Assembly: GCA_009760855.2 (NCBI GenBank)
Contig: WPIO01000017.1
Coordinates: 2,171,501 to 2,231,500, forward strand
Direction of reading: 5' to 3'
Origin: Cristatella mucedo
Taxonomy: Eukaryota > Bryozoa > Phylactolaemata > Cristatellidae
Length of the DNA stretch: 60,000 nt
Of the stretch, positions 33,894-44,380 are shown piece after piece. A model generated the notes under the pieces. The model saw only the letters and a list, made by a program, of their open reading frames with translations, made no database searches and had not been told where the DNA came from. Numbering within the stretch: the stretch's first letter is position 1; each line of letters begins with the position of its first letter. Position numbers and translations under genes: made by a program.

Positions 33894-34060
33894 CTGATCT
33901 GTAGGAAGCCGGCAGCATTCTACGCGTTCGGCCGGCAGGTTCCTTCCAGAAGCGAAGTCCAAGATTAACATCAAGATGACCATCCCCGTGAGCTGGGCAG
34001 ATATCGCTGGCTCGCCAGTCGCAAACTGATGCGGCCACTTTATCAAGATGGCGATACATA
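33894..34060 (-). other. candidate MAP3K2/3 first exon
   Basis: Donor CAGATCAG/GTAAGA at its downstream end. The 5' end is unknown and placed only roughly. Two ATGs (34064-34062, 34059-34057) could open short upstream frames, neither of which continues in phase into the next candidate exon. Confidence 0.35.
34044..34053 (+). promoter_or_regulatory. YY1-like motif in a CpG-rich candidate promoter
   Basis: CAAGATGGCG matches the YY1-type core AAGATGGCG. It lies in a CpG-rich area (about 33900-34600) next to the candidate first exon. On the MAP3K sense strand it reads reversed, so it might equally serve a plus-strand transcript. Confidence 0.35.
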
Positions 34061-34744
34061 TCATGGCGCGACGACGCGTCCTATGAGGGGCCAGCAGAAG
34101 CCACTGCGGTCCCGTCGGAGTCGACGATTGAGAGCGAAGTGAGAGGATAGCACTAAAAGCGCCAGCCTCCGGCGCTGGGGCTTTGGCCGGGCTTTAGAGG
34201 CGGCGCTCCGGATGGAACGGCCGATGGAACGGCCTCATCCGATCCGTCAACCGCAGGCGGACTTTATTAACGCACGGGCCGGCCTCTTCGGCTTATCAGT
34301 GTACAGAGCTAGTCTTTGCGAGAGTTTCGTAGCGACATTACAAACGTGGTGTGGGTGCGGCTTGCACGTCCGCACAGTACGCACGGCCGCAAACGCAGCG
34401 GATTCGTCGCGGAGCGTCTGCTTCTTCGGCGAGACGCAAGAGACGACATCTGAAGTTTACTGGCGACGCCTGAGCCCGTGTAGCGCGGACCCGCCACTTG
34501 TAGGTGCAGCCCTAATACTTATGCTCGCGCTCGTATGCTGACAGTGGCTGGGAAACGGCGGCGACGAACAGCGCCCATACGTTGGCATAAGAAGTTTAAA
34601 TCCAAAATGTAGATAAGTCTATTTGACAGCCCCGGCGGGTGGCAGGCGTTCAACGGCGGCCACAACGTACGCCAGTGGGTTGGTCGCCTAGAGCTCAAAT
34701 TTGCTCAGATGCTTAGGCCTACTCAGAAAATGCAACTGACTACT
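34061..34744. other. CpG-rich flank, candidate promoter region
   Basis: High in CG dinucleotides, with a 109-codon plus-strand open frame (34212-34541) that shows no domain. This is a likely promoter or 5' flank of the MAP3K gene. Confidence 0.35.
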
Positions 34745-34838
34745 TATAATAATACTAATAATAATAATGTACTTGATAAAGCGCCCTCAGAGAACTTAAT
34801 CTCTTTCTAGGCGCTTTAAATTTGCTGCAAAGATGGCC
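34745..34838 (-). mobile_element. LINE-A 3' tail
   Basis: An AAT run, then TACTTGATAAAGCGCCCTCA and the hairpin partner CTTTCTAGGCGCTTTAAATT. Terminal fragment only. Confidence 0.75.
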
Positions 34839-35082
34839 CTGGCTTTTACGCTGCCTACGCCTTAAATTACCTCGTTATCGGTTCCTAGCCATTTCAATTC
34901 GGGAATTTCAAATAACAATTATCAGTCACAATCTGGCTGATTGCGCTGGCCACCGTTTCAGCGATGCGGGACTTATATATAAAGAACTAACGTTATGAAA
35001 AACGAGAAATGGTTTATAAGGGGATATAGCCACCGAGAAATGTCCTCTGGGGACCGAAGCGCTGAATAAAGCACTAGCCGAT

Positions 35083-36955
35083 ATAAAATAATAATAATAA
35101 TGCACTTGATAAAGCGACCTCAGAGAACTTAATCTCTTTCTAGGCGCTTTACGTTTGCTGCAAAGGGAAATGAAATTGAATGGTAAGTAAAATCATGCAT
35201 GAAAAACAAACGAGATGAATAACATGGTTAGGGGTGACATGCACAGGGTCAGCATGCAAATGTGGTTAGTGGCAGCATGCACAGTGTCAGCACGCACAAG
35301 CACATGAAGGACAAATCACAGGGACCCACTAAATGCTGTCCGAAATAGGTTTTTAAGTTCGTTTTAAATGTGGTCAGGTCAGGGGATGTTCTGACGCAGG
35401 TCGGGAGGGAGTTCCAGGCTTTGGGAGCATACGAACTAAATACACGGTCTCCAAAGGATTTGAGGTTTCTACGGGGTATTTGTAGACTGTTGGATTCCGA
35501 AAAGCGGGTGGTACGATGCTTGACCTGATGGGGGAGTATATCTGACAGATAGGCTGGAGCCAAAGAATGAAGTGACCTAAAAGTGAGCGACAAAACCTTG
35601 AAGTCAATCCGTTGCTTGACTGGTAGCCAGTGCAGGTCGGCGAGAAGTGGAGTAATGTGGCAACTGCGACGCTCACGACAGACAAGCCTAGCTGCTGAGT
35701 TTTGCACCAGCTGCAATCGCCTGATCACACATGCCGGTAGGCCAGTAAGCAGTGAGTTGCAGAAATCGAGACGGGATGTCACGAATGCATGGACCAACTA
35801 AGACGTGGTATCCTTATCTAAACAAACCCAAATTTTAGCAATGCTGTGTAGCTGAAAGTAGGCGGATTTGACTGTGGAGCTGATATGGTCGTCTAACGAG
35901 AGGTCGCTTTGGAATATGACACCTAGATTTCGAGCTGATTCAACTGGAGATATGCTGGCAGAGCCAATTTTGAGTTTCAGCCTTTCCAATCTCTGGATCA
36001 CACTGGGTTTGCCCATAACTAGTAAGCTAGTTTTATCATCGTTAAGTTTTAGAAAATTTGCTGCCATCCATGTGCGGATGTCATCAATGCATGCAGCTAG
36101 TGAGTTTAGAGAATTTGAGGTGCTCGAAGGCTGGGAGGGATTAAAGCAAAGGTACAACTGAGTGTCATCCGCATAGAAGTGAAAGCCTAGATTGTGCTTG
36201 GCAATTACATCAGCAAGAGGCAGAGTATAAACCGTGAAAAGAACCGGACCTAGCACTGAGCCCTGAGGTACTCCATATTTCAGAGGTACTTCAGATGATC
36301 TTTGTCCATTCACGTCAATACTCTGGAGTCTCCCACTGAGATAGGACCTGAACCACTGCAGAGCAGTGCCAGTGATGCCCAGGCGAGATGAGAGGCGCTC
36401 TAGAAGAACTTTGTGATCGATGATATCAAAAGCTGCCGAAAGATCGAGCAAAACAAGCAGAGACCTATGTCTGCATTCCCAAAGTAGGTCGTTGTACACT
36501 CTAAGCAATGCTGACTCTGTGGAGTAAATAGCTCTAAAGCCAGACTGGAACTTACTAGCAAGGTTTGAAGTTTCGATATATGAGTTCAGCTGGTCCGCCA
36601 CGACCCCTTCCAGTGTCTTTGATAGGAATGGTAAAAGGGAGACTAGGCGGTAGTTGCTTAAGTTCTCTTGGTCTAGTGTCGCTTTCTTGAGAAGTGGCCT
36701 GACTACAGCTTTTTTTTAAGGTGCTGGGACATGATGACCTGAGGCTAATGACATATTAATGATGTTAGTTATGCATGGCTGCAGCAGATCAATGCAGCGT
36801 AGGAACAGAATAGTGGGATACGGTCCAAAGGACTTGTTGTCTTCTTTGATTAGGATACGAACTTCAGGACTAGATCACTAGTGACCTGCTTAAATGTAGA
36901 CATTGAGGTGCAGCAAGGAATCGGGGAACAACATTCTAGTGGGGATTATATAACC
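35083..36955 (-). mobile_element. LINE-A, best-preserved copy with reverse transcriptase
   Basis: A 5'-truncated CR1/L2-like LINE on the minus strand with pre-RT linker, RT, C-terminal domain, 3' UTR hairpin (about 35108-35155) and an (AAT)n tail at 35087-35101. The coding part is given as a separate entry. Its 5' edge abuts a second LINE-A 3' end in the opposite orientation. Confidence 0.92.
35249..36601 (-). pseudogene. LINE-A reverse transcriptase, one in-frame stop
   Basis: The frame runs from 36601 to 35249 with a single TAG at 35800-35798. The first 267 codons hold the RT core: KFQSGFRAIYSTESALL, LLDLSAAFDIIDHKVLL with the motif A aspartate, [20 protein letters not shown], and FHFYADDTQLYL with the YADD catalytic pair. 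The next 182 codons are the C-terminal domain ([49 protein letters not shown]). In the 1.6-1.9 kb copy the corresponding codon is sense, so the TAG is a private mutation. Upstream similarity continues beyond 36601 but breaks at a T-run near 36710. Confidence 0.9.
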
Positions 36956-37212
36956 TCTTTTGTACAGCATTTAGTGGGTCCCTGTGATTCGTCCTTCATG
37001 TGCTTATGCGTGCTGACACTGTGCATGCTGCCACTAACCACATTTGCATGCTGACCCTGTGCATGTCACCCCTAACCATATTATTCATTTCGTTTGTTTT
37101 TCAAGCATGATTTTACTTACCATTCAATTGCATTTCACTTTACATCAATTGTAAAGCGCCTAGAGAGAGATTGAGTTCTCTGAGGGCGCTTTATCAAGTG
37201 AATTATTATTAT
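36956..37212 (+). mobile_element. LINE-A 3' tail, head-to-head with the previous copy
   Basis: Starts TTTTGTACAGCATTTAGTGG on the plus strand and runs through the 3' UTR to the hairpin (37150-37190) and an ATT tail. It is 5'-truncated at the junction. Confidence 0.85.
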
Positions 37213-37338
37213 GATTATTATAGCGATAGAAGAGCCTTTACGGCTATCGCCACCGCTAGCGGCAAGGATTCGAACACACGACCTCGAGACTGAGGTCACG
37301 ATAAGCAACCGCCTTACCTTGTGAGCCATCCCGGTTCA
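37213..37338 (-). mobile_element. S2 SINE, near full length
   Basis: The minus strand reads GGGATGGCTCACAAGGTAAG as an A-box region, GAGGTCGTGTGTTCGAATCC as a B box, and ends GATAGCCGTAAAGGCTCTTC plus TATCGCTATA. Its 3' end meets the ATT tail of the preceding LINE-A. Confidence 0.75.
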
Positions 37339-37959
37339 CCTGAAGGAAGAAGTCTTAAGTTGACCGGACCTTGACGGTTAGCTTATTCTCCCACTGCTAT
37401 TCCTACAGCTGGTTTTTCCGCTTGCCAGAGAGCCAAAGCTCCCCGGGTCTGGCCGAAGGCGTGCTACCAAGCTGCCGTGACCAAACTCGAGCCGAGCCGT
37501 TCGTGTCGATTTGGCTGCAGACGCCTCTTTTTAGCGGCCCGCGGAAGCCCCTCCCCTATCTGGGTAGCGCACCGCCGGACTTAGAGAGCGGCTCGAGGAA
37601 GCGGGGCGCGCGTCTTGGCGCTTGGCTCTTCTACCGGCCGGTATATTTCGGTGCCCTATGCGAGGTCAGATACCTGGCCTCTCCACTCACTCACGCCCTC
37701 CTCAACCCGCCCATAATGAAATAGCGAACCCAATTTGCAAGTGTGAAAAATTTATTATCATACAGGCTCACATTCATAAAATAACATGTGTGGATGCAGT
37801 AATACGTAACGTGCTAAAAAAAATTGAACGCTCAAAACTTGACTTTCCCTGCTTTTTCTTAGAAAAATCGCATATAATTTCTGTAATATCGAGAATATTC
37901 TAAATCCGATTTAATAGAAATTTTTGGCAAGCCAACCAGTCTTTCGTGGCACATTGCTG
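37339..37959. other. no recognised feature
   Basis: A GC-rich then AT-rich stretch. A 117-codon plus-strand open frame (37371-37724) has no recognisable domain. Confidence 0.45.
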
Positions 37960-39900
37960 AATGAAGAGAATTTTTTAGTTTTAATTTTGAAAAACTTCTT
38001 TTTCCACTGGACAATGAAATTTGCAAGGTCAATAAATTTTGAATGCCACTAAAAGATTGGGGAAACTTTATGTCAGTTTATGCTGCAATAGAAATTGCGA
38101 GACTTCTTGGGGATTCATAGTCTGGGGAAGCCTCCTGTCAGTGACTTGCAGCTCCCCACACTGTTTCTCTACGTCGAAATCCTTGCTCTCTTCCTGAGTA
38201 AGAAAATTCCCCAGAGACTTGCACTCACTAAGGATAATCTCTGTGAGTGTGGCAGTAATCTTGAAGATATCTTACAGGAAACCAAACAGTGTGCTGTCTT
38301 GTTGAATCTGATTGAACCTTTCTGTTATAGATTCTGCTACCACATCTAGAACAGCATAACAAAAGTTAACTGTATAGCTCTCCTTGGGATCCCGTACAGC
38401 CTCATCCTGTGCTTCATAATCAAACAGTCTTCCTTTTTTCAACTGTCACTTTATTGGCCAGTGTTTGTCAGTGTTTGCGTCAGATCTCATCATAGCTCCA
38501 GCCAACCCTTTCTGGCTCGAATCTTGATATATCTCAGAGCATCATCGACTTTGTCAAGGTTATATATCAGCGGTTTCAGAGCATCAATTCCACTTTCTCA
38601 TCTTGCTTAACTGAATAGTTTTACCATAAGATCACTGGTATCAGTAATATGACTTTTGAGGACTCCCGACGCCCACTAGATGCTGAGAAAAATGGGATAT
38701 TTGCTGGATCAAAGCAAAGAAATGCACAGCCTCCAGGCAACTATTTCCTCCATCATTTACAATTAAATTTAGGGTAAGGATACTGCAAGGTACATGTTAT
38801 GTTCAGTATCTTCTTGTGCACTCTATTTTCCTTGCCGTTCATATTACTGCCATTGTCATACCCATGTCCTCTTATATTTCCAACATCCAATGCCATACTT
38901 TTGAGCTGCTCAAACCGAACTCTAGTCATGAATGCATATATGGTCCCTTGTAACGGGATGAAACAAAAATGCTCTCTGATTATCGCTTCGGTTTCACTTA
39001 GGTGAACACAACGAGTAATCATTGTCATCTGTTCACTGCAGCTGATATCTGGGGTAAGTCAAGGATAGCTGAAGAGTATTTTGATGATGGCTGCTTCGAT
39101 AATCTGATGCTTTAGTGTAGAGGCTAAAGTTCGTGTTAATTCATTCTATATGTCTGTGTCGAGATAATGTACATAGGTTTATTTGTCAGTAACCTTTCGC
39201 AGGCGTTCCATCATCAGAGGATCAAAGAGGGCCACAAACTCAAAGAATTTGAGAGTTTCCATTCCCAGGGGAGAAGAGCTTTGGAAGCTCATTTGACCTA
39301 CGGAATGCTACATTTTGAGTTCCAAGTACAATCTGTAATGCATCGAGGGCCCCAAAGACCTCTCGTATACCTCCCAATATTCCTCTCGTTACTTAATCTT
39401 CTGTTGAATTGTCTCATCTATTGAATTGCCTTTTGGTAGCCACACCTCCATTTACCTCCTTGCTCGATAGCTTCCTAGGTACGGTGGATTTTTCTCATGT
39501 GAGGACAAAACTGCAGACCGATTTTCTAATATTTACAGCCAATTTCTTGCATAGACGAGATGCCAGCCTTCTTGCTGAATAGCTTAGAAAAAGCAGAATA
39601 CTATATACACTACATTTCTTGATACATAATACATCAACCGCAGGCGACAAATCTCCCCATTTGCAAGCCTTCCTTTGTATTGGAGCTGATAAAATATGTC
39701 GTGTGAATCTTTTGAAAATCTTTCATATACCCGTTGCGGTGCCTTTTGCATGAGAAGTGCAATAATTTTCCAATATTACTAGAGGGTCATACGGCAGGGC
39801 CACTCTTATCTAACTCCGGTTCAACTTGGTACAAGATTCGAACTGTATTTTCTTGATTATCACTCGTCTCTGTCTGGTTTTTATCGTTAGTGGGAAGTAG
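37960..39900 (-). mobile_element. hAT-type transposase relic (ZMYM1/DUF4371-like)
   Basis: The minus strand codes, in broken frames, for parts of the RNase H-fold transposase domain seen in hAT-derived ZMYM1-like proteins. LTPDISCSEQMTMITRCVHL lies near 39030, IREHFCFIPL follows, then VGNIRGHGYDNGSNMNGKEN (near 38870), and CLEAVHFFALIQQIFHFS in another frame near 38720. The TPDIS segment carries the first catalytic aspartate position. GHGYDNGSNM matches the well-conserved GQGYDNGANM signature. Stops and frameshifts are frequent, so it is a pseudogene. The outer limits are estimates and I did not find convincing terminal inverted repeats. Confidence 0.65.
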
Positions 39901-40539
39901 GACTGTGGTTTCGTCATCTTGCTAATCCGCAAATTTTTCCATTTCCGGTTATTTTTTGTTTCTTACTCATCTGGCGATTCAATAGACGATTTTTGCTTAT
40001 TTAGGTATTTTAGGAGAGATGGTCCTTTACTATTGCTTACTATTTGGTCTCTTCTGCCCTTCCCTTACGGTTTTGAGCCCTGGCGGGTTCTTATTATCAA
40101 CGACTCCGTAAAAAGTAATAGAATTCAAAAATTTCGTAAAGCTCTTGTACTGTACCAATAGGTTTAGAATGACTGACAGCCAGCAATTATTATTATTATA
40201 GGCATACAGCAACCTCACGCCAGAAGCGAGAAGCGACTGGTAGCCGTTCAATCATCAGCTGCAGACCGAGGCCACAAACGGAGCTTCAGCCCGATTAACT
40301 GTAGTACTCCTCACCTCGGCCGGGCCTGCAGCCTGACCAAACCGGCTACACTGGACGACCGCTGCCTGTCCGTTGTGCAGATAATTATACAGTGCAGAAG
40401 CAGAACGAGAACGAGCTGCAGACAACAGCATCAGCAAGTGGCAGAGACTCACGTGATTCGTGCACCACCTCAGGACCATAGACTGAGAAGAGACCTAACT
40501 GCGGACGCGTTTATATGGGCCTTAGTTACATAATTTTCA
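39901..40539. other. no recognised feature
   Basis: Nothing supportable. A short ATT run at 40187-40199. Confidence 0.45.
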
Positions 40540-40770
40540 GCAAAAGGCCTTCGACTCTCAATTCGCCTTTGAAGCTAGCGTGACTTGAGCCTGATTGGCC
40601 CGACTACAGGTCATGCCTTTGAGGACCGCAGCAACTTGACGCCTTTGACTCAAGGCTTTCCTTTCGCCTTTGAGGACTTCAGTACCTAGAAGCCTTTGAT
40701 ACTCGACTCGCCTTTGAAGCTAGGAATTGACTCTCTAGCACCGCGATGGATTCTCCAGCAGCCTTTGGGG
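40540..40770. repeat. degenerate GCCTTTGA-rich interspersed motif
   Basis: CGCCTTTGAAG, GCCTTTGAGGAC and related versions recur about eight times in 230 bp at irregular spacing. It resembles a decayed minisatellite. Confidence 0.55.
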
Positions 40771-41344
40771 ATAGGAGCGGATGCAGAGGGCTCTACCGTT
40801 AGCTTGAGCACTCTTGATGCACGACTCCATTGGGTTCTCTGCAAGACAACTACACACACCTCAAGTCATTCCTCAGTTGCTAGGTACCCCACACGAGAGT
40901 TTCGAGTACTGCTACCAGATCCACGCACTGCCAGCTTCAGCTGCACTGCCCAGCATTTTCACAGCCTGTTGAAGCCGGTTCCCCTGGAGACCAATGCGCC
41001 CAAGGAAAGAGGTCTTCGACCTGCCCTAAAAATTCCTAGCACCCACCTCCACTGCAAGCAGTTCACACCACCACCCCAGGAGCTCCTGCACTGTTCAGAT
41101 GATTCACTATATCGGCCTTTTATGACATTCATTGAAAAAGCTGCCACAAAGTTTTTGACACGGAAAGTGGCTAAGGTTTTAGTAAGAAAAGAGGGTCATT
41201 TTTTAGTTTTTCATGTTTTTTCTGATGCCCCTTTAGCCCAGCGCCCTAGGCGATTACCTAGCTCGCTCAGCGGAAGCGGCGGCCCTGGTTTCTATAGAAG
41301 AGACGAAGCTGAGGAGGGCTGCTGGAGAGGCGAGCCGTCAACGC
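40771..41344. other. no recognised feature
   Basis: Open on the plus strand for much of its length (within 40696-41529) but without a recognisable domain. It could be the 5' region of the LINE-B copy that follows. Confidence 0.4.
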
Positions 41345-42830
41345 AGACGAGGCACTGCCGTGGTTTAAATCGTACCTATTCGATCGTGTTCAATCCGTTT
41401 CGCGTGGAGGTCAGGTCTCACTCACGAGACGGGTCACCTGTGGAGTCCCTCAAGGGTCGGTTCTCGGTACCTTGCTGTTCTCCATTTATACTCAATCTCC
41501 GGGAAAAGTGCTTAAGACCCATGGAATAGGATATCACTTTTATGCTGACGATGCTCAGCTGTATTTGTCATTCAAACCGTCGGAATCTGCTGCAGCGACT
41601 GAGAGACTCAATGCTTGCCTTTCCGACATTCGATCCTGGATGTCGGAAAACTTCTTGAAACTAAATGAAGATAAAACCGAACTGCTGCTCATAGGACACA
41701 GTAAGCGTGTGGCTGGATTAGAAAGCTTTGCTCTTCTAATAGGTGATGCTGTTGTGCGACCGTCACCATGTGCTCGAAATTTAGCTGTCGTTGTCGACAA
41801 CTGCTTAAACTTTAAAAGCTTCATTCAGAAGACTGCTCCTACAGCTAGCCATCACGTCCGATCCCAATCCAAGATTAGGAGCTCTCTACCACGGTGGCTT
41901 GCAAAAAATTTAACTAGCTCCTTAGTTCTGTCTCGGCTTGATTATTGGAATTCCCTTTTGGCTGGGCTACCAAAGAAAGCAACCAGGCCGCTGCAGCCGA
42001 CTATGAATATGGCTGCAAGGCTAGTTTGCAAGTCCCAGAGGTTTAACCACGTGTCTCCTTTGCTAAAAGAGCTAGGATGGATGCCGGTTGAGCAACTGAT
42101 ACAGAGTAAAGTTCTCATGCTGACCCACAAGGCCCACCAGTGCTTGGCTCTTGCATACCTAGCTGAACTGCTGCACCAGTTTCAGCCTCCTAGTGCCCTA
42201 AGGTCCTGTATGGACAATGTGTAGTTTGATATTCTCCTAGCAGTAGGTGCGCAATGCCACACGGAACACCGAAGCGGGCTCAAAGAAACTTATTCATACG
42301 GACGCCGCAGCAGGCCAGTACGCGACTGGCCTGTCTCGCGTCCTCGACGTTGCTCCCCGGGCCTTTGCCGCCCGTTACTCTTATATATCAGTGCCATATA
42401 TCACAACAGCCCATAAATCAACCAGTGTCATAATCTCAAAATAGCCACACGATAAATTAGCTGTCCCATTCCTCCGCTTTAAGACCGTTGGCGACAGAAG
42501 CTTTAGCTCTGCAGGTCCTAGACTGCGGAACTCGCTTCCACAATTCTTACGCAACGACAACTACTCTCCGACTGCCGACTATAGCTCATCCTGTACAGCG
42601 ATCCTGAGCTGCTACTTCCATGCTACTCACTACCTCAACTGCTCTCCTGACTCTGCTATGCTTCCCACTTTCTCTTTGTGGTGTGAGACGAAGTCTGTTG
42701 GCTACCGAATGCGTGCCGAAGCCGCTTAGGCTGCGAGTGCGCTATACAAGACTCTCCTGCGTAACACCCACATGGTCTTTATGACTTTGTAAAATTACAG
42801 ACGGAGATACTTTACATTACATTGCATTCG
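41345..42830 (+). mobile_element. LINE-B copy with reverse transcriptase
   Basis: Plus strand. The RT frame reads [20 protein letters not shown], then HGIGYHFYADDAQLYLSFKP with an intact YADD motif. Next come FLKLNEDKTELLLIG, SRLDYWNSLLAGLPKKATRP and LLKELGWMPVEQLIQSKVLM. The frame is open from about 41472 to 42224, preceded by a frameshift near 41470. The 3' UTR continues after an unrelated insertion at 42218-42450. This is the longest LINE-B copy in the window. Confidence 0.88.
42218..42450. mobile_element. unclassified insertion inside LINE-B
   Basis: The LINE-B sequence GTATGGACAA continues in the 49.5-kb copy as TAAGTTAGCTG. Here about 233 bp of unrelated sequence (starts TGTGTAGTTTG, ends AATAGCCACACGA) interrupts it, after which TAAATTAGCTGTCCC resumes. 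TGTG/CACA ends suggest a solo-LTR or small DNA element, but no clear target-site duplication is visible. Confidence 0.5.
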
Positions 42831-43186
42831 GGAGCTTCGGTGGCTTTGTGGCGTTTCTCAAGCGGGTGTGTGGAGCATTTCTTTTTAGCCTTTAGGGCTA
42901 AAAGGGTGGCTGCTAGTGGGCGGCTCGCCTTCAGCGTGCACGCGGCTCATGGCTGGTTTTCCAAAGGGTGCCGTCATTTTCAAAGCGGGGATATACGTTA
43001 ACTTTTATAATTGCTTAAGAGGTAATGCTTTTTTTTTTAGATCTGAAGAGGCATTCCGTGCGGCGCACCCTTGGCTAGTGCTTCAGGCTCTCAAAATGGT
43101 CGTGCATATTTTCATAGACGCTTTCAAGCTTCGCTTTCGGCGCGGAGCTTGAGCCTCTTCCGAAATAAAATAAAGAAATATAACTC
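42831..43186. other. no recognised feature
   Basis: A 78-codon plus-strand open frame (42916-43152) has no recognisable domain. Short inverted repeat GCCTTTAGGGCTAAAAGG near 42890. Confidence 0.4.
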
Positions 43187-43316
43187 GTTAGTATAGCGCC
43201 CTAAGAGAACTTAATCTCTATCCAGGCACTTCACATATCGCACGGGCTTGAGCCCACGACCTCGGTCAGTAAATATATTAACCTTGACCTTGGTCGAGGC
43301 GAGCACCTTAACCTAA
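43187..43316 (-). mobile_element. S1 SINE
   Basis: The minus strand has GGTTAAGGTGCTCGCCTCGA at the head, a duplicated or rearranged middle, GGTCGTGGGCTCAAGCCCG as a B box, and the LINE-like tail (TGAAGTGCCTGGATAGAGAT, then AGGGCGCTATACTAACG). Confidence 0.7.
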
Positions 43317-43362
43317 ATGGCGAATGGAAACTTCTTGAAGGGTATTACAAGTCTTTCTAGGT

Positions 43363-43767
43363 TATAGGTTGGAAAACTCCGGCCTTTAGACCAGATACTG
43401 CCTAGAGAGTGTTCTAGTCCCGCCTAACGCCTCCTACGTATTTATTGCTGGATCAGGCGGCCTAATTGAATTGTCGCGGTTTTGTTCCCCTTCATGACTG
43501 CTGGTTGCAGCTCAAGCTGTGGCCAGTGTTTATCTTCAAAGCTGTATGAAACTGAAACGCCAGACCGGGAAGGGATGAGAAATGTCGAGCCCTATCGTTG
43601 CAGCGCGTGTCTGTGCGTCTGTCGCTACTGACGGTTCATCTGGCGACGCCCACCCCATTAGCCCAGTGAAGTGGGGGGTGGCTTCCCTCTGGCCTGTGGC
43701 TCATCGGCTCTGTGCCTTCTTGACCTCCTCAAATAACCTAGAAAACCGCAAAGTTTGCCGACCCCTG
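43363..43767. mobile_element. non-autonomous hAT-like element
   Basis: The right end CAAAGTTTGCCGACCCCTG is the reverse complement of a typical hAT terminus (CAGGGGTCGGCAAACTTTG). The left end TATAGGTTGGAAAACTCC aligns with it with several changes. The flanks TTCTAGGT and CTCTAGGC match at six of eight positions, fitting the 8-bp duplication of hAT elements. The left subterminal CTCCGGCCTTTAGACCAGAT also resembles hAT subterminal sequence. No transposase is encoded. Confidence 0.55.
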
Positions 43768-43880
43768 CTCTAGGCGAATTTCCATGACGAGGCCTTGACT
43801 CTATGTCACGTTCGTGAAGGTCAGGACTTAATCCCATGCCAAAATCCTGGCTTCGCTCTTGCATGTAAATATCTATATAT

Positions 43881-44380
43881 CGTGTTTCCCGTGTAAAAGC
43901 CTCCCACTTTTCCTCCAAAATTTGGGGGTCAGATAAGGGAGCGGAAAGTTATACACGGGAGGTTACTTTTTTGCTTTGATATTGCGCAAAACAACGTAAC
44001 TGCATTGAAAACCATCCAACAAAGATTAACTGGTCGCCAAAATGTGTTCGATAGGGTAGTTTATCAAGAAGTTTCAAGAAGTGTGGCATTTCAAATGCAA
44101 CGGACGGAACGGAAGATGACTCAGTCTATGAATAGAGTGACGACGACAATGAGGATAACGGAGTTTCCACCAAATTTCAAGCCTGATATGAACGAGGAAG
44201 ATCGAGAGGGTATCGTCGCCATTCCTGATGTAGACGATAGTGATAGTGGCATGAGTGATTATTATGTGTCTTGAGATTGTTCAGTTCATTAAGTTATTGA
44301 AAAAAATTATTTTTTCCAAACAAGAGGTTCAAAAATAGGGACTTATATAAATCAAGGCGGGCTTATGCACGGTAAAATAG
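43881..44380 (+). mobile_element. pogo/Tigger-like element with transposase tail remnant
   Basis: The ends are imperfect inverted repeats: left CGTGTTTCCCGTGTAAAAGC, right (reverse complement) CTATTTTACCGTGCATAAGC, spanning 500 bp. Such termini are typical of pogo-group elements. Inside, on the plus strand, 44005-44274 codes for an 89-residue tail ending in an acidic, Ser-rich stretch (IPDVDDSDSGMSDYY) like the C-terminus of pogo transposases. The catalytic core is absent, so it is an internally deleted copy. Confidence 0.5.

Noticed and set aside
33639-34064. A 141-codon minus-strand frame as a separate gene
   Set aside because: It overlaps a good donor at 33893/33894, neither possible start continues in phase into a neighbour, and no domain is recognisable. 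It is more likely leader sequence.
40696-41529. A 277-codon plus-strand frame as a host protein
   Set aside because: Its second half overlaps the LINE-B RT in the wrong frame, and the first half has no recognisable domain. It is most likely chance opening upstream of or inside LINE-B.
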